In this document: piece after piece, positions 61,975 to 64,000 of the stretch
Numbering within the stretch: position 1 is the stretch's first letter
How the letters are laid out: the number at the start of each line of letters is the position of its first letter
Origin: Salvia splendens
Lineage: Eukaryota; Streptophyta; Magnoliopsida; Lamiales; Lamiaceae
Reading direction: 5' to 3'
Length of the DNA stretch: 64,000 bases
Assembly (NCBI RefSeq): GCF_004379255.2
Contig: NC_056048.1
Location: forward strand, 930,001 to 994,000
Translations under genes and position numbers: made by a program
The notes under the pieces: model-generated
Seen by the model: the letters and a program-made list of their open reading frames with translations, nothing else
What the model was told of the DNA's origin: nothing
Databases searched by the model: none

Positions 61975-63367
61975 TTCACTGAGGACGGTCACGGCGGCGG
62001 GTTTGATCCGATCGACGACGAGGAGCTTCGGAACATGTTTTCCGACGAGCTCGTCGCGGTCGGATCGTAGTCGAATCCGTCCAGCGTCAACCCCTCCACG
62101 CCGTCCGAACGAAGGGATTGAGAAGAGGGCCGCGACGGAGCTCCACCGCGTTCAGCCAAAGGCTGAACCGGTGGAGGTCGACAGCTCCGATAAAGCGGCG
62201 GAGGCGCCGCAGATAAATAAATCTTCCGGCAAAGCCCCCCGGAGATCCTAAGCGAATCAAAAGGTAAAATTCTGTTAAATTAATTTTGTCACTGTTTTTC
62301 TTTTAATAAATTGCAAATTTAATCAATAATTTTTGAAATCTTTAAACGAATAATTTTATTTTGACAAAAATCGACCATATTAATTTTTCGTACTTTATTC
62401 TCTTTTATATTTCATTTCATTTTTTTCTGTTTAGCAAAATACACTAAAATTAATTTTTCTCTATTAGCTTGAAAGGAAGAAGAAAATATTAAATTGTGCT
62501 AGGATCGTCGACTAAAATTAATTTTTCTCTATTAGCTTGAAAGGAAGAAGAAAATATTAAATTGTGTTAGGATCGTCGACTGCAACATTAGTTTGATATT
62601 GTCCGCTTTAGGTCAAGCCCGCACGAATTTGTTTTTGGGTCACTCCCAAAAGGCCTCAAACTAATTGGGGTTGGACATGAATTATATACACCTTCCAACT
62701 TCCCTCACTCATCCAATTGTGGGATAGGTTTGTAACCCAACAAATTGATCCCTCTATTAATTAGTATATCTAGATAAATAAATATTTACACCTTCTCTCC
62801 AAAAAAAAATTGTTTGTATTTTCATTTTGGTTTGCACATTAAAATTAGTCACATTCTATTAAACGAGACATGACTCATATCCACTATAAATATTGAAAAA
62901 ATGTTTTGTAAATATTGTATTGTCCACTGCAAATAGTTTTGGTAGTGGACGGAAGCAATATTCATTATGTTAAGTATTTTGTCAATTATTCAATTTTAAT
63001 ATGCATAATAGTAATAATTTTATTAAACTCTCCTGCAGAATCATGGCAAACAGGCAGTCAGCCCAGAGGTCAAGAGTGAGAAAGCTGCAATACATTTCCG
63101 AGCTTGAAAGGAGTGTTACAACATTACAGGCACATCAAATAATTAAATAACATAGTTAAATGTTTATTTCATAGTTAAATGTTTATTTCTCTTTTCATGC
63201 TAATTAATTGCCAAAAAAGTAATTATGATAATATTATAGACAGAGGTATCTGCATTGTCGCCAACAGTAGCATTTCTGGACCATCAAAGGCTGCTATTGA
63301 ATGTGGATAACTCTGCTATTAAGCAGAGGCTAGCAACATTGGCTCAAGACAAAATATTCAAAGATGG
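61975..63367 (+). pseudogene. bZIP34/61-like transcription factor pseudogene
   Basis: Pieces of one gene lie in order but in different frames. Near 61980-62070 is GFDPIDDEELRNMFSDELVA, followed by a TAG; then SNPSSVNPSTPSERRD in the same frame, followed by TGA. Next, in another frame, comes ELHRVQPKAEPVEVDSSDKA. GDPKRIKR, in a third frame, ends exon 1 near 62263. Exon 2 (63042-63128) encodes the basic region and first zipper heptads: MANRQSAQRSRVRKLQYISE, LERSVTTLQ. Its donor is GC instead of GT. Exon 3 (about 63239-63367) gives TEVSALSPTVAFLDHQRLLL and KQRLATLAQDKIFKD. The final zipper exon is not seen before position 64000. No start codon precedes it, so it is non-functional as read. Confidence 0.85.
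62443..62578. repeat. 68-bp tandem duplication inside the bZIP pseudogene intron
   Basis: Units 62443-62510 and 62511-62578 are nearly identical, with one visible difference (GTGCTAGG versus GTGTTAGG), so the duplication is recent. Confidence 0.92.
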
Positions 63368-64000
63368 TAACCATATTCTATTTTTCAATTATAAAAAAAT
63401 GTTCTATAATATTTCAGCTCGTCTTGGGTCAGAAGTCTCATTTTTATTAACTCAATTCATTGCATTATAAATTTTGTAATATAGTAGGGATGAGGCTCAC
63501 CTTTCACTCGTTTATTTCTCTTGGATTACACACCCAATTAATTCATTAAAATCTACGTGAAACTATGAAATTTAGTCAAATTTAGTGATATACACACCCA
63601 ATTAACAACCCATTTAATCTGTGAAATTTAGACAAATTCCAATAGTCACAAAAGATTTGAAAGTGAAATGTTAAATCACGAAGTTTTAACTTTTTTCAAT
63701 TGTCTCATTTGTGTACAAATTGACATCTTTTGGTGATACTCAAACGATACCGATGTTTCAGATACGATGTCAACATATAACAATAATGTCAATACAATAT
63801 CTTATTTAAACTCGGTTCGCATTTATATGATGCAAATTGATGACATTCGTATGTTTTTATCATGGTTGACATTTTTATAAAGAAAGTTGACATTTATATA
63901 TTTTAATCTTGGTGATTCATTCTCGTAAATCCAACCATCAATATTAGATTGTTATCCACAAAGATAGTTTAGTAGGGCTCTACCTAACTATTAGTGCCAA
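63368..64000. other. Downstream of the bZIP pseudogene
   Basis: AT-rich. The last zipper exon expected for an intact bZIP34/61 gene is not recognisable here. Nothing else seen. Confidence 0.5.

Overview
This window reads as nuclear DNA of a flowering plant. Genes are split into many short exons with GT/AG introns, intergenic DNA is very AT-rich, and every recognisable protein is plant-like: an NAC factor, an HD-Zip I factor, STIG1-like, a GLR channel, RABA1, a chloroplast ERI1-like nuclease and PDIL5-4. The protein flavour and abundant PIF/Harbinger and Stowaway-like repeats suit a eudicot, perhaps an asterid; that placement is inference. Exon borders were set by hand from splice consensus, reading-frame continuity and remembered family sequences.

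Layout. 1-2621: 5' part of a TBC RabGAP gene (minus) running off the left edge. 3914-4938: early-nodulin-like phytocyanin pseudogene (plus). 5207-9599: PDI-like PDIL5-4, 15 exons (minus). 10621-16790: probable AP-5 beta subunit, 16 exons (minus). 17847-19287: eIF6, 7 exons (minus). 19.3-25.8 kb: gene-poor, with two inverted-repeat elements and an 84-bp AAT microsatellite. 25803-26267: STIG1-like secreted peptide (plus). 27622-28209: Harbinger MITE. 28991-30890: NAC factor (minus). 31-38.7 kb: gene-poor. 38718-39251: ATHB-52-like HD-Zip I (plus). 40183-41764: PIF/Harbinger element with an intact Myb/SANT-like ORF1 and no transposase. 42521-43309: another MITE just upstream of an ERI1-like exonuclease gene (43440-46550). 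47141-48513: plastid membrane protein, DUF3082-type. 48793-50014: DUF599 protein (minus). 50638-51637: decayed Harbinger transposase, followed by LTR-like sequence. 52862-54602: minimised GLR gene (minus). 55567-56823: two neighbouring MITEs full of a short inverted motif. 58121-59225: RING-H2 protein (plus). 59534-60962: RABA1-type Rab (minus). 61975 to at least 63367: bZIP34/61-like pseudogene.

The genes are unrelated housekeeping, trafficking and regulatory loci rather than a pathway. A modest trafficking theme exists (RabGAP, AP-5-like, RABA, PDIL5-4), but nothing shows that it is more than chance. The most distinctive signal is PIF/Harbinger activity. Five complete elements have 3-bp TTA or TAA target duplications, a sixth has only its left end, and the two proteins of an autonomous element sit in separate copies: ORF1 intact in one, transposase dead in another. 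Three genes are broken or reduced: the phytocyanin, the bZIP and the GLR, which keeps one frame while lacking most of its amino-terminal domain and its second ligand-binding segment.
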